DNA of 64,000 nucleotides from Candidatus Epulonipiscioides gigas (GTDB taxonomy: Bacteria > Bacillota > Clostridia > Lachnospirales > Cellulosilyticaceae): positions 1 to 64,000 of the forward strand of contig LJHE01000021.1 of the NCBI GenBank assembly GCA_001983555.1, read 5' to 3'. The notes beneath the pieces were generated by a model that was not told where the DNA came from, made no database searches, and saw nothing but the letters and a program-made list of their open reading frames with translations. A program made the translations under genes and the position numbers. Numbering within the stretch: position 1 is the first letter of the stretch; each line of letters starts with the position of its first letter. Positions 16,466-25,231 of this stretch are shown here, piece after piece.

Positions 16466-17755
16466 ATGTATATACATACATTAAATAATGAAAAAAATCA
16501 ATTTACTGATGGGTCACTTATAATAGATGTAAAAACAAGTACAGATACTGGAGCAGTTGTCCCTGTAGCTGGAGTAAAAATTCTTGTTTTAAAGCAAGAC
16601 GAAGATAAAACATATAAATTATTAACAGAATATAACACAGATGAAGTAGGAGCAACACCGATTATTTCTCTTGAAGCACCTCCTATTATAGACAGCCTTG
16701 AAGAAGAGTTTACTAAGATACCATATTCTACGTATAGAGTAGAAGCAAGATCTGACAATTTCATACCTGTAATAATAGAAGGAGTTCAAATTTTTTCTGG
16801 AATAAAATCAATTTTACCAATCAATCTAATACCAACTAACGAAATTACATTAACAAGATCTCTTCAAGAAACTATTCACATAGAAGTACCTACATTGTAT
16901 GGAGATTATCCTCCTAAAATCCCTGAAATAGACATAAAAGATACTAATGCTACAGGATTTGTTGTACTTAGTGAGGTTGTTATACCAGAATATATAGTTG
17001 TTCATGCGGGTTCACCAAACAATAATTCTGCTCCAAATTATACGGTTCCATATAAGGACTACATTAAAAATGTTGCTAGTTCTGAGATTTATCCGACATG
17101 GCCAAAAGAAACAATAAGAGCAAATGTTATAGCTATAATTTCTTATACATTAAATCGTGTATACACTGAATGGTATAGAAATCAAGGCAAAAATTTTACA
17201 ATAACAAATTCAACTGCTTATGACCATGCATTTACTTATGGACGTAATATTTTTGATACAATTTCAGCTGTTGTAGATGAAAATTTTGATATGTATGTAA
17301 AAAGACCAGGTGTAACACAACCACTTTTAACTCAGTATTGTGATGGTAGAAAAGTATTTTGTCCTGGTTGGATGACACAATGGGGCAGTGAACAGCTTGG
17401 AAGAGATGGACTTGGAGCAGAAGAAATTTTAAAACATTTTTATAGAAATATCGAGTTTCGTCATGCAAAAATAGTTTATGGAAATCCTGAATCTTATCCA
17501 GGATATGCTTTAAAATCAGGTTATGAAAGTCCTCCTGTTAGAACAATTCAAGAACAATTAAATCGTATATCTCAAACTTATCCTCTTATACCAAAGGTAC
17601 CATCAAATGGAATTTTTGGACCTGAAACAGTTGAAGCAGTGAAAATATTTCAAAAAGTTTTTCATCTAACGCCTGATGGTGTTATTGGCAAATCTACTTG
17701 GTATAAGATATCAGAAATCTATGTTGCTGTTACAAAAATTGGTTCTTTAATTTAA
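16466..17755 (+). CDS. sleC: SleC-type spore cortex-lytic enzyme
   Basis: This 429-residue protein resembles clostridial SleC. The N-terminal segment (GSLIIDVKTSTDTGA...VAGVKILV) is the family pre-peptide/carboxypeptidase-regulatory-like fold. A SpoIID-like lytic transglycosylase region follows (WPKETIRANVIAI... AYDHAFTYG, about 210-260), and the C-terminus is a peptidoglycan-binding domain (NGIFGPETVEAVKIFQ...DGVIGKSTWY). SleC is kept as a zymogen in the dormant spore and degrades cortex at germination. ATG 16466 has AAAGGA 9 nt upstream. Its TAA stop lies within the first bases of repeat copy B. It is adjacent to sigK, fitting late sporulation expression. Confidence 0.85.
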   Translation: MYIHTLNNEKNQFTDGSLIIDVKTSTDTGAVVPVAGVKILVLKQDEDKTYKLLTEYNTDEVGATPIISLEAPPIIDSLEEEFTKIPYSTYRVEARSDNFIPVIIEGVQIFSGIKSILPINLIPTNEITLTRSLQETIHIEVPTLYGDYPPKIPEIDIKDTNATGFVVLSEVVIPEYIVVHAGSPNNNSAPNYTVPYKDYIKNVASSEIYPTWPKETIRANVIAIISYTLNRVYTEWYRNQGKNFTITNSTAYDHAFTYGRNIFDTISAVVDENFDMYVKRPGVTQPLLTQYCDGRKVFCPGWMTQWGSEQLGRDGLGAEEILKHFYRNIEFRHAKIVYGNPESYPGYALKSGYESPPVRTIQEQLNRISQTYPLIPKVPSNGIFGPETVEAVKIFQKVFHLTPDGVIGKSTWYKISEIYVAVTKIGSLI

Positions 17756-17950
17756 CTAAAACTAGCAAGAATTCTCCCACCTCTATAGGTGGAGAGATGA
17801 ATTGCTAAAAATCTCTTGACTTTATAAACTAAATATAATATAATCAGTTTATAGTTCAGGGTTGGGACGACCCTTAGAGCTTGCTAAATTACTGAACATT
17901 AGTTCGGCTTACGCAAGAAGCCCACACTTCTATAAGTGGGGGTAGTTCAC
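17752..17950 (+). repeat. Repeat copy B: standalone omega-RNA-like unit
   Basis: This approximately 199-bp unit runs from TTAACTAAAACTAGCAAG to GTAGTTCAC. Left-end hairpin: GAATTCTCCCACCT/AGGTGGAGAGATGAATT. Right-end hairpin: CCCACACTT/AAGTGGGGG. It closely matches copy A, including promoter and internal stems, but has no group I intron around it. The first bases overlap the stop codon of sleC. No transposase or tnpB is inside. Confidence 0.8.
17816..17844 (+). promoter_or_regulatory. Internal vegetative promoter of repeat copy B
   Basis: TTGACT (17816-17821), 17 bp, TATAAT (17839-17844): near consensus and conserved with copy A, although other positions between the copies have diverged. Confidence 0.78.
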
Positions 17951-17996
17951 CTATACTTTATAATAAGAGCGAACTAATATGGTTGCTCTTATTTTT
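17851..17996 (+). ncRNA. Putative omega-like RNA from repeat copy B
   Basis: The promoter should start an RNA near 17851. It contains a GGGTTGGGACGACCC hairpin, GTTCAG/CTGAAC pairing, and the right-end stem CCCACACTT/AAGTGGG, and reaches the unit end TTCAC at 17950. It then reads about 12 nt of flanking DNA before a strong terminator. Promoter, scaffold and terminator together make a complete independent RNA gene of about 145 nt. The guide-RNA assignment is by analogy with TnpB omega RNAs. Confidence 0.5.
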
Positions 17997-17998
17997 AT
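17962..17998 (+). terminator. Rho-independent terminator of the copy B RNA
   Basis: AATAAGAGC/GCTCTTATT (17962-17970 and 17985-17993) forms a 9-bp stem, followed by TTTAT. It lies only 11 nt past the right end of repeat copy B. Confidence 0.75.
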
Positions 17999-18023
17999 GC
18001 AATAAATAAGATGTTTTGACTCC

Positions 18024-18205
18024 GGACAAACGCACGAGTGTACAAAAAGACTAAATACTCCTTTGATATACTCACAACTTAGAGCAAATAAATACTAATT
18101 TAAAAAACTTTATATAAAAATTTTATAACTCAATGTTATTTTATATACATTTTGTTGGATAGCCATTATAAAATTTTGGTAAAAAATACATACATGCGTT
18201 TGTCC
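18024..18205. repeat. MITE-like segment bounded by 11-bp inverted repeats
   Basis: GGACAAACGCA (18024-18034) and TGCGTTTGTCC (18195-18205) are perfect inverted repeats 160 bp apart. The interior is AT-rich and non-coding. This could be a miniature element or a decayed IS; no second copy is visible in the window. The rest of the gap up to radA holds no recognised feature. Confidence 0.4.
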
Positions 18206-18281
18206 TGGTTTTTACTATGTTATTTTTTTTTATATATCAGGGTATACTCTATAAAAAGATTAGGAGATGTAAGTGAAATAA

Positions 18282-19634
18282 ATGGCGACAAAAACAAAGC
18301 AAGTGCACATATGTCAAATGTGTGGATATGAATCAGGAAAGTGGCTTGGAAAATGCCCAAGCTGTAACGAATGGGGTTCATTAATTGAAGAAACAGTTGA
18401 TATAAAACAAAAAATAACTACTAGAAGCTCTAAAAATGTTCCTTTAAAATTATCTGAAATTACTTTAACAAATGAAGATAGAACTACAACTGGTATAACA
18501 GAGCTAGATAGAGTTTTGGGTGGTGGAATAGTAAAAGGTTCATTAATATTGGTTGGAGGTGATCCTGGAATTGGAAAGTCTACATTATTATTACAAATAT
18601 GCCAAACACTTGGAGAACAAAATAATAATGTGCTATATGTTTCAGGGGAAGAGTCAGGAGCTCAGATAAAGTTGCGTGCAGAAAGACTAAAAGTTATAAC
18701 CAGCAATCTTTTATTATTAAGTGAAACAAATATGTCAAGTATTAAAGAAAATATAAAAACTATAAAACCAGACCTTGTAATTATAGACTCAATTCAAACA
18801 GTTTATGAAGAAGAAGTGTCTTCTGCTCCAGGCAGTGTTTCACAAGTTAGAGCAGTAACACATGACCTAATGAACATTGCAAAAGGAGAAGGGATAACTA
18901 TTCTAATTGTTGGACATGTGACAAAAGAAGGTTCTCTTGCGGGTCCTCGTGTACTTGAACATATGGTAGATACCGTGTTATACTTTGAAGGAGAAAGACA
19001 TGCATCTTTTAGAATTTTAAGAGCTGTAAAAAATCGTTTTGGATCTACAAATGAAATTGGCGTATTTGAAATGATTGATAAAGGGCTAGTTGAAGTTTCA
19101 AATCCGTCAGAGCTTATGTTATCAGGAAGACCTCTTGATGCAACAGGGTCTGTTGTAAGTTGCTCTCTTGAAGGTAGTAGACCAATGCTTATAGAAGTGC
19201 AATCTCTTGCTAGCTTTACTACTTTTGGAATGCCAAGGAGAACCGCAACAGGTATAGATTATAATAGAGTTGTGCTATTGATTGCAGTGCTAGATAAACG
19301 AGCAGGTCTTGACTTATCTAATTATGATGCATATGTAAATCTTGCTGGTGGGTTAAAGATAAGTGAACCTTCTCTTGACCTAGCAATTATTTTTGCGATT
19401 GCCTCAAGTTTTAGAAATAAGAATGTTGACCCTTATACAGTAATTTTTGGTGAAGTTGGTCTTACTGGTGAAATCAGAGCAATTCCTATGCCAGAAAAAC
19501 GGATAATTGAAGCAAGTAAACTTGGATTTAAAAGATGTATAATTCCACAAGCTAATAAGGATAAATTACCACAAATTGAAGGCATAGAAATTATAGGAGT
19601 AAAAAGAATTGATGATGCATTAAAATATATGTAG
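18282..19634 (+). CDS. radA: DNA repair protein RadA
   Basis: This 450-residue protein has the N-terminal zinc finger (CQMCGYESGKWLGKCPSC, residues 11-28), Walker A GGDPGIGKST (about 94-103), the RadA-specific KNRFG motif (about 255) and a C-terminal Lon-like domain. RadA is a RecA-like hexameric helicase that promotes branch migration in homologous recombination. It starts the radA-ispF-cysS-mrnC-rlmB run on the plus strand, a conserved Firmicute arrangement. The ATG is preceded by AGGAGATG-type SD sequence. Confidence 0.95.
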   Translation: MATKTKQVHICQMCGYESGKWLGKCPSCNEWGSLIEETVDIKQKITTRSSKNVPLKLSEITLTNEDRTTTGITELDRVLGGGIVKGSLILVGGDPGIGKSTLLLQICQTLGEQNNNVLYVSGEESGAQIKLRAERLKVITSNLLLLSETNMSSIKENIKTIKPDLVIIDSIQTVYEEEVSSAPGSVSQVRAVTHDLMNIAKGEGITILIVGHVTKEGSLAGPRVLEHMVDTVLYFEGERHASFRILRAVKNRFGSTNEIGVFEMIDKGLVEVSNPSELMLSGRPLDATGSVVSCSLEGSRPMLIEVQSLASFTTFGMPRRTATGIDYNRVVLLIAVLDKRAGLDLSNYDAYVNLAGGLKISEPSLDLAIIFAIASSFRNKNVDPYTVIFGEVGLTGEIRAIPMPEKRIIEASKLGFKRCIIPQANKDKLPQIEGIEIIGVKRIDDALKYM

Positions 19635-19688
19635 TAATTTTTTTAAAATATGTTATAATTAACTAAAAAGGAAAAAATTGGTGAAAAA

Positions 19689-20171
19689 ATGTTTAGAATA
19701 GGAACGGGCTACGATGTTCATAGACTAGTAAAAGAGCGTGAATTAATTTTAGGCGGAGTGAATATTCCACATGAAACTGGATTGCTAGGTCATTCTGATG
19801 CTGATGTGTTAGCTCATGCTATAATAGATGCATTATTAGGAGCTGCTGCATTAGGTGATATAGGAGTTCATTTTCCAGATACGAGCTCAAAATATAAAGA
19901 TATAAATAGCTTAGAATTACTTTCAATAACTGGAAATTTACTACAACAAAACAAGTATATAATTTCTAATATTGATGCTACCATAATTGCTCAACGACCT
20001 AAAATGCGTCCTTATATAGAAGAAATGCGAAAAAATATTGCTAATACTTTATCAATCAATTTAGAGCAAATCAATATTAAGGCAACCACTGAAGAAAAAC
20101 TTGGATTTACAGGGCATGAAGAAGGTATTTCTTCTACAGCAAGTGCTCTTATTTATAAAGAAAGGATTTAA
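19689..20171 (+). CDS. ispF: 2-C-methyl-D-erythritol 2,4-cyclodiphosphate synthase
   Basis: This 160-residue enzyme of the non-mevalonate isoprenoid pathway converts CDP-ME 2-phosphate to MEcPP. The metal-binding DVHRL (residues 9-13), [12 protein letters not shown] (about 33-44) and HFPDT (about 60), and the C-terminal [10 protein letters not shown] motif, are intact. Length is typical. ispD is not adjacent. It is 4 bp upstream of cysS. Confidence 0.95.
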   Translation: MFRIGTGYDVHRLVKERELILGGVNIPHETGLLGHSDADVLAHAIIDALLGAAALGDIGVHFPDTSSKYKDINSLELLSITGNLLQQNKYIISNIDATIIAQRPKMRPYIEEMRKNIANTLSINLEQINIKATTEEKLGFTGHEEGISSTASALIYKERI

Positions 20172-20174
20172 AAA

Positions 20175-21593
20175 ATGCTTAAAGTCTATAATACACTTAC
20201 AAAACAAAAAGAAGAATTTATTCCACTTGCTCCAAATAAAGTCAAAATGTATGTTTGTGGACCAACTGTCTATAATTTAATTCATATAGGCAATGCACGA
20301 CCAATAATTGTGTTTGATGCTGTTAGACGTTATTTGCTAGTTAAAGGATATGAAGTAAACTTTGTACAAAATTTTACAGATGTGGATGATAAAATTATAA
20401 AAAAAGCCAATGAAGAAAATAAGGATACAATGGAAATTGTAAATCATTATATCGAAGAAACATTAAAGGATATGCACAATCTTAATGTTTTACCAGCAAC
20501 AGCAAATCCACGTGTTACAAATGAAATGACAGAAATAATTAAAATGATAGAAACATTAATACAAAAAGAAACAGCATATCATATAAATGGTTCTGTTTTT
20601 TTTGACACACAAAATTTTAAGGATTATGGCAAGCTATCTAAAAAAGTTCTTGAAGAGCTAGAAGCAGGTGCTCGAATAGAAGTTGATAATATTAAAAAAA
20701 ATCCAATGGATTTTGTGTTATGGAAACCTAAAAAAGAAGGAGAACCGTATTGGGAAAGTCCTTGGGGTCAAGGTAGACCAGGATGGCATATTGAATGCTC
20801 TGCTATGAGCAAAAAATATTTAGGTGAACAAATTGATATACATGCTGGAGGAGAAGACTTAATATTTCCTCATCATGAAAATGAAATAGCTCAAAGTGAA
20901 GCAGCCAATGGCAAAAATTTTGCAACGTATTGGATGCATAATAGTTTTTTAAATATAGATAATAAAAAAATGTCAAAATCACTTGGAAATTTTATGTTGC
21001 TCCGAGATGTTGGAGAAGCCTTTGGATATGATACAGTAAGATTTTTTATGCTTGCTGCTCACTATAGAAGTCCTTTAAATTTTAGTGATACACTTATGGA
21101 GTCTGCAAAAGCAGGACTGCTTAGAATAAAAAATTGCCTTGATGATTTAAATTTTGCAATTAAAAATACTGAAAATAGCCCAATCGATCAAATTGACCAA
21201 TCAGAAGAACTTCTTATTTCACAAATAGAGATATATAAAACTAGATTTTATGATGCAATGGATGATGATTTTAATACTGCGGATGCAATAAGTATAATTT
21301 TTGAGCTCGTAAAAATGACTAACACATATATTAAAAATGGTAGAAATAAAAAATTATTATTAATATTCAAAGAAAATTTATATAATTTAATAGATATATT
21401 AGGTTTAATATATGAAACTCAAGAGAAACAAGATTCTTTAAGTGATGAAAAAATTTTAAAGCTAATTGAAAAGCGTGCAATAGCAAAAAAAGAAAAAGAT
21501 TTTCAAAAGGCTGATGAAATACGTGCATTTTTAGAAAGTAATAATATTCAAATTAAAGATACAAGAGAAGGTGTACAATTTAAACGTGTTTGA
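20175..21593 (+). CDS. cysS: Cysteinyl-tRNA synthetase
   Basis: This 472-residue class I aminoacyl-tRNA synthetase carries the zinc ligand in YVCGPTVY, the HIGH-type motif HIGNARP (about residue 36), GWHIECSAM (second zinc/Cys motif, about residue 204) and KMSKS (about residue 266). It charges tRNA-Cys. Its 3' end overlaps the start of mrnC, the usual clostridial order. No T-box leader is visible because the gene lies inside an operon. Confidence 0.96.
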   Translation: MLKVYNTLTKQKEEFIPLAPNKVKMYVCGPTVYNLIHIGNARPIIVFDAVRRYLLVKGYEVNFVQNFTDVDDKIIKKANEENKDTMEIVNHYIEETLKDMHNLNVLPATANPRVTNEMTEIIKMIETLIQKETAYHINGSVFFDTQNFKDYGKLSKKVLEELEAGARIEVDNIKKNPMDFVLWKPKKEGEPYWESPWGQGRPGWHIECSAMSKKYLGEQIDIHAGGEDLIFPHHENEIAQSEAANGKNFATYWMHNSFLNIDNKKMSKSLGNFMLLRDVGEAFGYDTVRFFMLAAHYRSPLNFSDTLMESAKAGLLRIKNCLDDLNFAIKNTENSPIDQIDQSEELLISQIEIYKTRFYDAMDDDFNTADAISIIFELVKMTNTYIKNGRNKKLLLIFKENLYNLIDILGLIYETQEKQDSLSDEKILKLIEKRAIAKKEKDFQKADEIRAFLESNNIQIKDTREGVQFKRV

Positions 21594-21996
21594 AGAACTA
21601 AATAATAAAAAAGTTGACCCAAAAGTATATTCTCCTTTGGTACTTGCCTATATAGGAGATGCTATATACGAAATTTTTGTACGAGATTATATCGTAAAAA
21701 AGGCTAATGCTCCTGTAAATAAGTTGCACAAAGAAGCTAAACAATATGTAAAAGCAAGTGGTCAAGCTAAGATGTATCACAAAATAAAGGATATTCTTAC
21801 GGAAGAAGAATTTGCAGTTTTAAAAAGAGGTAGAAATGCTAGAAGTGCCACATCTCCTAAAAATGGAGATATAATAGAGTATAGACTGGCTACAGGAGTT
21901 GAAGCTCTTGTAGGATTTTTATATTTACAAAATAATAATAAAAGATTAGCAACTATCATGGAAATAGGCATGAAAGAAATTGAGAGGAACAATTAA
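21571..21996 (+). CDS. mrnC: Mini-ribonuclease III
   Basis: This protein of up to 141 residues has the RNase III catalytic fold without the dsRNA-binding domain: LAYIGDAIYEIFVRDY (about residues 25-40) with the catalytic acid, LKRGRNARSATSPKN, and GVEALVGFLYL with the second acid. Mini-III matures 23S rRNA. The start is uncertain: GTG 21571 abuts an AGAGAAGG stretch, while GTG 21586 gives a 136-residue protein with long spacing. It overlaps cysS and its stop is directly followed by the ATG of rlmB. Confidence 0.9.
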   Translation: MYNLNVFEELNNKKVDPKVYSPLVLAYIGDAIYEIFVRDYIVKKANAPVNKLHKEAKQYVKASGQAKMYHKIKDILTEEEFAVLKRGRNARSATSPKNGDIIEYRLATGVEALVGFLYLQNNNKRLATIMEIGMKEIERNN

Positions 21997-22830
21997 ATGA
22001 AATTAGAAGAACAAAAAACAACAGGAAAGCCTGAAAAAAATGAGGAAGAAAAAGCATCTAAAACTAGAACAAGACGAACAAAAAAAGATGTTGATGAGCA
22101 AGAGAATATTATATACGGAAGAAATAGTATAATGGAAGCTCTAAAATCTGGTAGATGTATAGATAAAATCCTTGTACAAAAAGGTGATAATGAAGGGTCA
22201 ATAATTAAAATCATTAATGATGCAAAAAAGAAAGGAATAGTTGTTCAAGAAGTAGACAAATCCAAACTTGATACACTTACCAATTTTGATAATCATCAAG
22301 GTGTTTTTGCATATGTTGCAGCCCATAAATATTATACTATAGAAGAAATGTTAAATGATGCTAAAAGTAGAAATGAAGACCCATTCTTCTTAATTCTTGA
22401 AGGTATTCAAGATCCACATAATCTTGGAGCAATCATCCGAAGTGCATTAAATGCAGGTGTTCATGGCGTAATTATTCCAAAGCACAGAGCAGTTGGATTA
22501 ACTGCTGCAGTTCAAAAGGCTTCTGCTGGTGCAACCGAATATATGAAAGTATGCAAAGTGACAAATATTTCTCAAACAATTGAAACTTTAAAATCTGCAG
22601 GCATTTGGGTAGCTTGTGCTGATATGGATGGTGAAATAATATATAAAGAAAATTTACGTGGGCCTATTGGGATTGTAATTGGGAATGAAGGTAGCGGTGT
22701 TTCTAGAACAGTTAAATCAAAATGTGATTTTGTAGTTAGTATTCCAATGTTTGGGAGAATACAATCATTAAATGCTTCTGTTGCAGCAGCTATTGTTTGT
22801 TATGAAGTTGTTCGTCAGAGAAGATATTAA
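21997..22830 (+). CDS. rlmB: 23S rRNA 2'-O-methyltransferase RlmB (TrmH/SpoU family)
   Basis: This 277-residue SPOUT-class methyltransferase has a variable lysine-rich N-terminus (about 30 residues), a substrate-binding domain beginning IIYGRNSIMEAL, and the knotted catalytic domain with ILEGIQDPHNLGAIIRSA, IVIGNEGSGVS and the C-terminal SIPMFGRIQSLNASVA motif. It probably methylates G2251 or an equivalent in 23S rRNA. The ATG immediately follows the mrnC stop. A terminator-like hairpin ends the operon. Confidence 0.92.
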   Translation: MKLEEQKTTGKPEKNEEEKASKTRTRRTKKDVDEQENIIYGRNSIMEALKSGRCIDKILVQKGDNEGSIIKIINDAKKKGIVVQEVDKSKLDTLTNFDNHQGVFAYVAAHKYYTIEEMLNDAKSRNEDPFFLILEGIQDPHNLGAIIRSALNAGVHGVIIPKHRAVGLTAAVQKASAGATEYMKVCKVTNISQTIETLKSAGIWVACADMDGEIIYKENLRGPIGIVIGNEGSGVSRTVKSKCDFVVSIPMFGRIQSLNASVAAAIVCYEVVRQRRY

Positions 22831-22839
22831 TTTTAGGTT

Positions 22840-22862
22840 AGGAACTTTTAGTTCCTTTCTTA
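22840..22862 (+). terminator. Probable terminator of the radA-rlmB operon
   Basis: AGGAAC/GTTCCT (22840-22845 and 22851-22856) around a 5-nt loop, followed by TTCTT. The stem is short and the T-tract broken. Confidence 0.5.
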
Positions 22863-22893
22863 GTTCATAGTTACAATCAAAGGGGGAAATTTT

Positions 22894-24300
22894 TTGGTAG
22901 CATTAGTAAGTAGATTTTTTGGATGTTCTAAAATGATAAAAAAAGAGCAAATTGTAGGTGATATACCATCTACATCAAGATTGTATAAAGATGTTTTTGG
23001 GCTTGCTTGGCCAAGTGCATTAGAAAGAATTTTAGTAAGTCTTGTTGGAGCAGTTGATACAATGATGGTAGGCGGTCTTGGACCTCTTGCAATTGCCTCA
23101 ATAGGAATTACGCAACAACCAACCTTTATTTTATTGGCAATTATATTTTCTCTTAATGTAGGGGTATTATCCATCGTTGCAAGACGGTGTGGAGAAAAAG
23201 ACTTTGAAGCTGCTAATAAAGTTATTCGGCAATCTATTTTACTAATTATTATATTATCTATTATATTGTCTATGATTGGATTATGTTTTTCAAAAGATTT
23301 ACTTATACTTATGGGAGCAACGCCTGATGTTATAGACGATGCGAACAATTACTTTAGGATAATTTTATGTGGCTTTATATTTAATTGTGTTGGAATAAAT
23401 ATAAATGCTGCTCTTAGAGGGGCAGGAAATACTAAAATTTCAATGGTATCTAATATAACTGCCAATTTAATAAATTTATGTCTAAATTTTTTACTTATTG
23501 AAGGACATTTTGGAGCTCCTGCTCTTGGAGTTGTAGGTGCAGGTATTGCTACTATTACAGGACAATTTGTTGCATTCTTAATTTCTTTATCATCACTATT
23601 TAATAAAAATGGAGATTTACGCATTAAAAAAGGTGATAGTTGGAAACCAGATTTTGGTGTTCTCAAAAATGTTATTAAAATTAGTGCAGGAGCTTTTGTA
23701 GATCAAATATGTTTAAGGTTAGGATTTTTAATGTATGTAAGAGTTATAACTTCACTTGGAATGATGGCATATGCAACACATCAAATATGTTGTATATTTA
23801 CTAATTTTTCTTATAGTGTTGGAGAAGGGATTTCAATTGCAGCATCTTCATTAGTAGGGCGAAATCTCGGAGCTAAAAGACCTGACTTATCTATTATATA
23901 TGGTAAAGTTTCAGAAAGAATAGGTATTATAATTTCTATTACATTATGTATTATTTATTTTACTTTTAGAGAAAATCTCCTACTTCTATTTACGCAAGAA
24001 GCAGAAGTGTTAGCTCTTGGGAGTGTAGTTATGATAGTAGTATCAATGGCTAATATATTTCAAATTCCACAAGTTATTTTGTCAGGTTCTTTAAGAGGAG
24101 CAGGTGATACAAAATATATTGCAACAGTTTCATTTATAAGTGTTATGGTACTTAGACCAATTTTTACTTTCACTTATTGTTATCCACTTGGACTTGGACT
24201 TATTGGAGCGTGGGTTGCTATGTTAACAGACCAAATTATTAGACTTATTGCAACATACATACGTTTCTCAAAAGGTGTTTGGGTTAAAATTAATGTATAA
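22894..24300 (+). CDS. MATE-family multidrug/toxin efflux protein
   Basis: This 468-residue protein has about twelve hydrophobic segments and the internal two-fold repeat of MATE transporters. Features include LAWPSALERILVSLVGAVDTMMVG near the N-terminus, AALRGAGNTK (about 170) and its counterpart GSLRGAGDTK (about 400). It would export cationic compounds by sodium or proton antiport. A TTG at 22894, 6 nt after AGGGGGAA, is the likely start; an ATG at 22933 is an alternative. The last codon is followed within 2 bp by the end of the convergent gene at 24302. Confidence 0.88.
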   Translation: MVALVSRFFGCSKMIKKEQIVGDIPSTSRLYKDVFGLAWPSALERILVSLVGAVDTMMVGGLGPLAIASIGITQQPTFILLAIIFSLNVGVLSIVARRCGEKDFEAANKVIRQSILLIIILSIILSMIGLCFSKDLLILMGATPDVIDDANNYFRIILCGFIFNCVGININAALRGAGNTKISMVSNITANLINLCLNFLLIEGHFGAPALGVVGAGIATITGQFVAFLISLSSLFNKNGDLRIKKGDSWKPDFGVLKNVIKISAGAFVDQICLRLGFLMYVRVITSLGMMAYATHQICCIFTNFSYSVGEGISIAASSLVGRNLGAKRPDLSIIYGKVSERIGIIISITLCIIYFTFRENLLLLFTQEAEVLALGSVVMIVVSMANIFQIPQVILSGSLRGAGDTKYIATVSFISVMVLRPIFTFTYCYPLGLGLIGAWVAMLTDQIIRLIATYIRFSKGVWVKINV

Positions 24301-24301
24301 A

Positions 24302-25072
24302 TTATTTGGGTATTGAATTTATATATAATTCAATAGTTTTAGATTTATTATCTTGTACTTCCGTAGCTTGAATTTTACTTTTATATACCTCATAGGTATA
24401 AGGCTTATAAAACATTTGCTGATATCCATCATCGCCAACACAAACATCTCGTAAATCAAAAAAATCTTCACTCTTATTAAGCGTCAATCGCAATGCACAA
24501 AATAAAGTATAAGCAGATTGCTCTAAATTTGAATATAACGTATCTTTATATAATTGAACCAAGTTGATAAAAAGAATATTTGCTATTTTTTCAGCTTCAT
24601 CATAAGATATTAGATCACCAGTAGTAGCATTTATATTATAGAGCATTTTACGTCTTATATTATTTCTGCTTTCTGCTGTAGAGATAAAAATAGGTATTAA
24701 AGAAATGAGAGAAGTTTGTATTATGTCAGATATTCCACTTTTAAGTTGGGATAAATAAATTTCAATGGGATTTTGGTTGGCTGGACATAATTTTTTAAAT
24801 TGTTCATATGTTACTACTTCAAAATAGTTATAAAGAGTTGAGGCCTCATGTGGCTTTAGTAAACCTATAAATTCTTCGTATACACACTCTATAGCATATT
24901 TATACAATAAAATGTGTCCTTTTAATTTAAATTCAGAATAAGTAGTTAAACCTTTGGCCTCGAGCTGCTCCCAGATATATCTATGAAAATAAAATTGGCC
25001 ACGTTCTGTAGTAGGATTTATATAACTACTATATAGATAAGATGATATTTCACTAAATTCTATTCTTGACAT
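24302..25072 (-). CDS. Protein of unknown function, 256 residues
   Basis: I do not recognise this soluble-looking protein. It is rich in Tyr, Glu and Lys, apparently mostly helical, with one moderately hydrophobic stretch (LISLIPIFIS, about residues 126-135). There is no signal peptide, transmembrane anchor or known catalytic motif. It is convergent with the MATE gene. A shared hairpin at 25181-25206 separates it from the DUF917 gene. It reads as a genuine gene: long open frame with codon use like its neighbours. Confidence 0.6.
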   Translation of the reverse strand: MSRIEFSEISSYLYSSYINPTTERGQFYFHRYIWEQLEAKGLTTYSEFKLKGHILLYKYAIECVYEEFIGLLKPHEASTLYNYFEVVTYEQFKKLCPANQNPIEIYLSQLKSGISDIIQTSLISLIPIFISTAESRNNIRRKMLYNINATTGDLISYDEAEKIANILFINLVQLYKDTLYSNLEQSAYTLFCALRLTLNKSEDFFDLRDVCVGDDGYQQMFYKPYTYEVYKSKIQATEVQDNKSKTIELYINSIPK

Positions 25073-25180
25073 TTTGCCACCACTTTCTTTTATAGGTTTA
25101 TTTACAATATATGGTTACTTATAAGACGGATATGCATAAATAACAAAATAAAATGTATCTATTGATAGTTTCTATGTATA

Positions 25181-25209
25181 AAAGAGAGCTAACAAGTGCT
25201 CTCTTTTTT
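25181..25209 (-). terminator. Terminator after the DUF917 gene
   Basis: AAAGAGAGC/GCTCTCTTT (25181-25189 and 25198-25206), 8-nt loop. The stem itself provides T-rich sequence on either strand. It ends the minus-strand transcript from codB-like and DUF917. Confidence 0.7.
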
Positions 25210-25231
25210 GTAAAATATAATATTGTATTTT

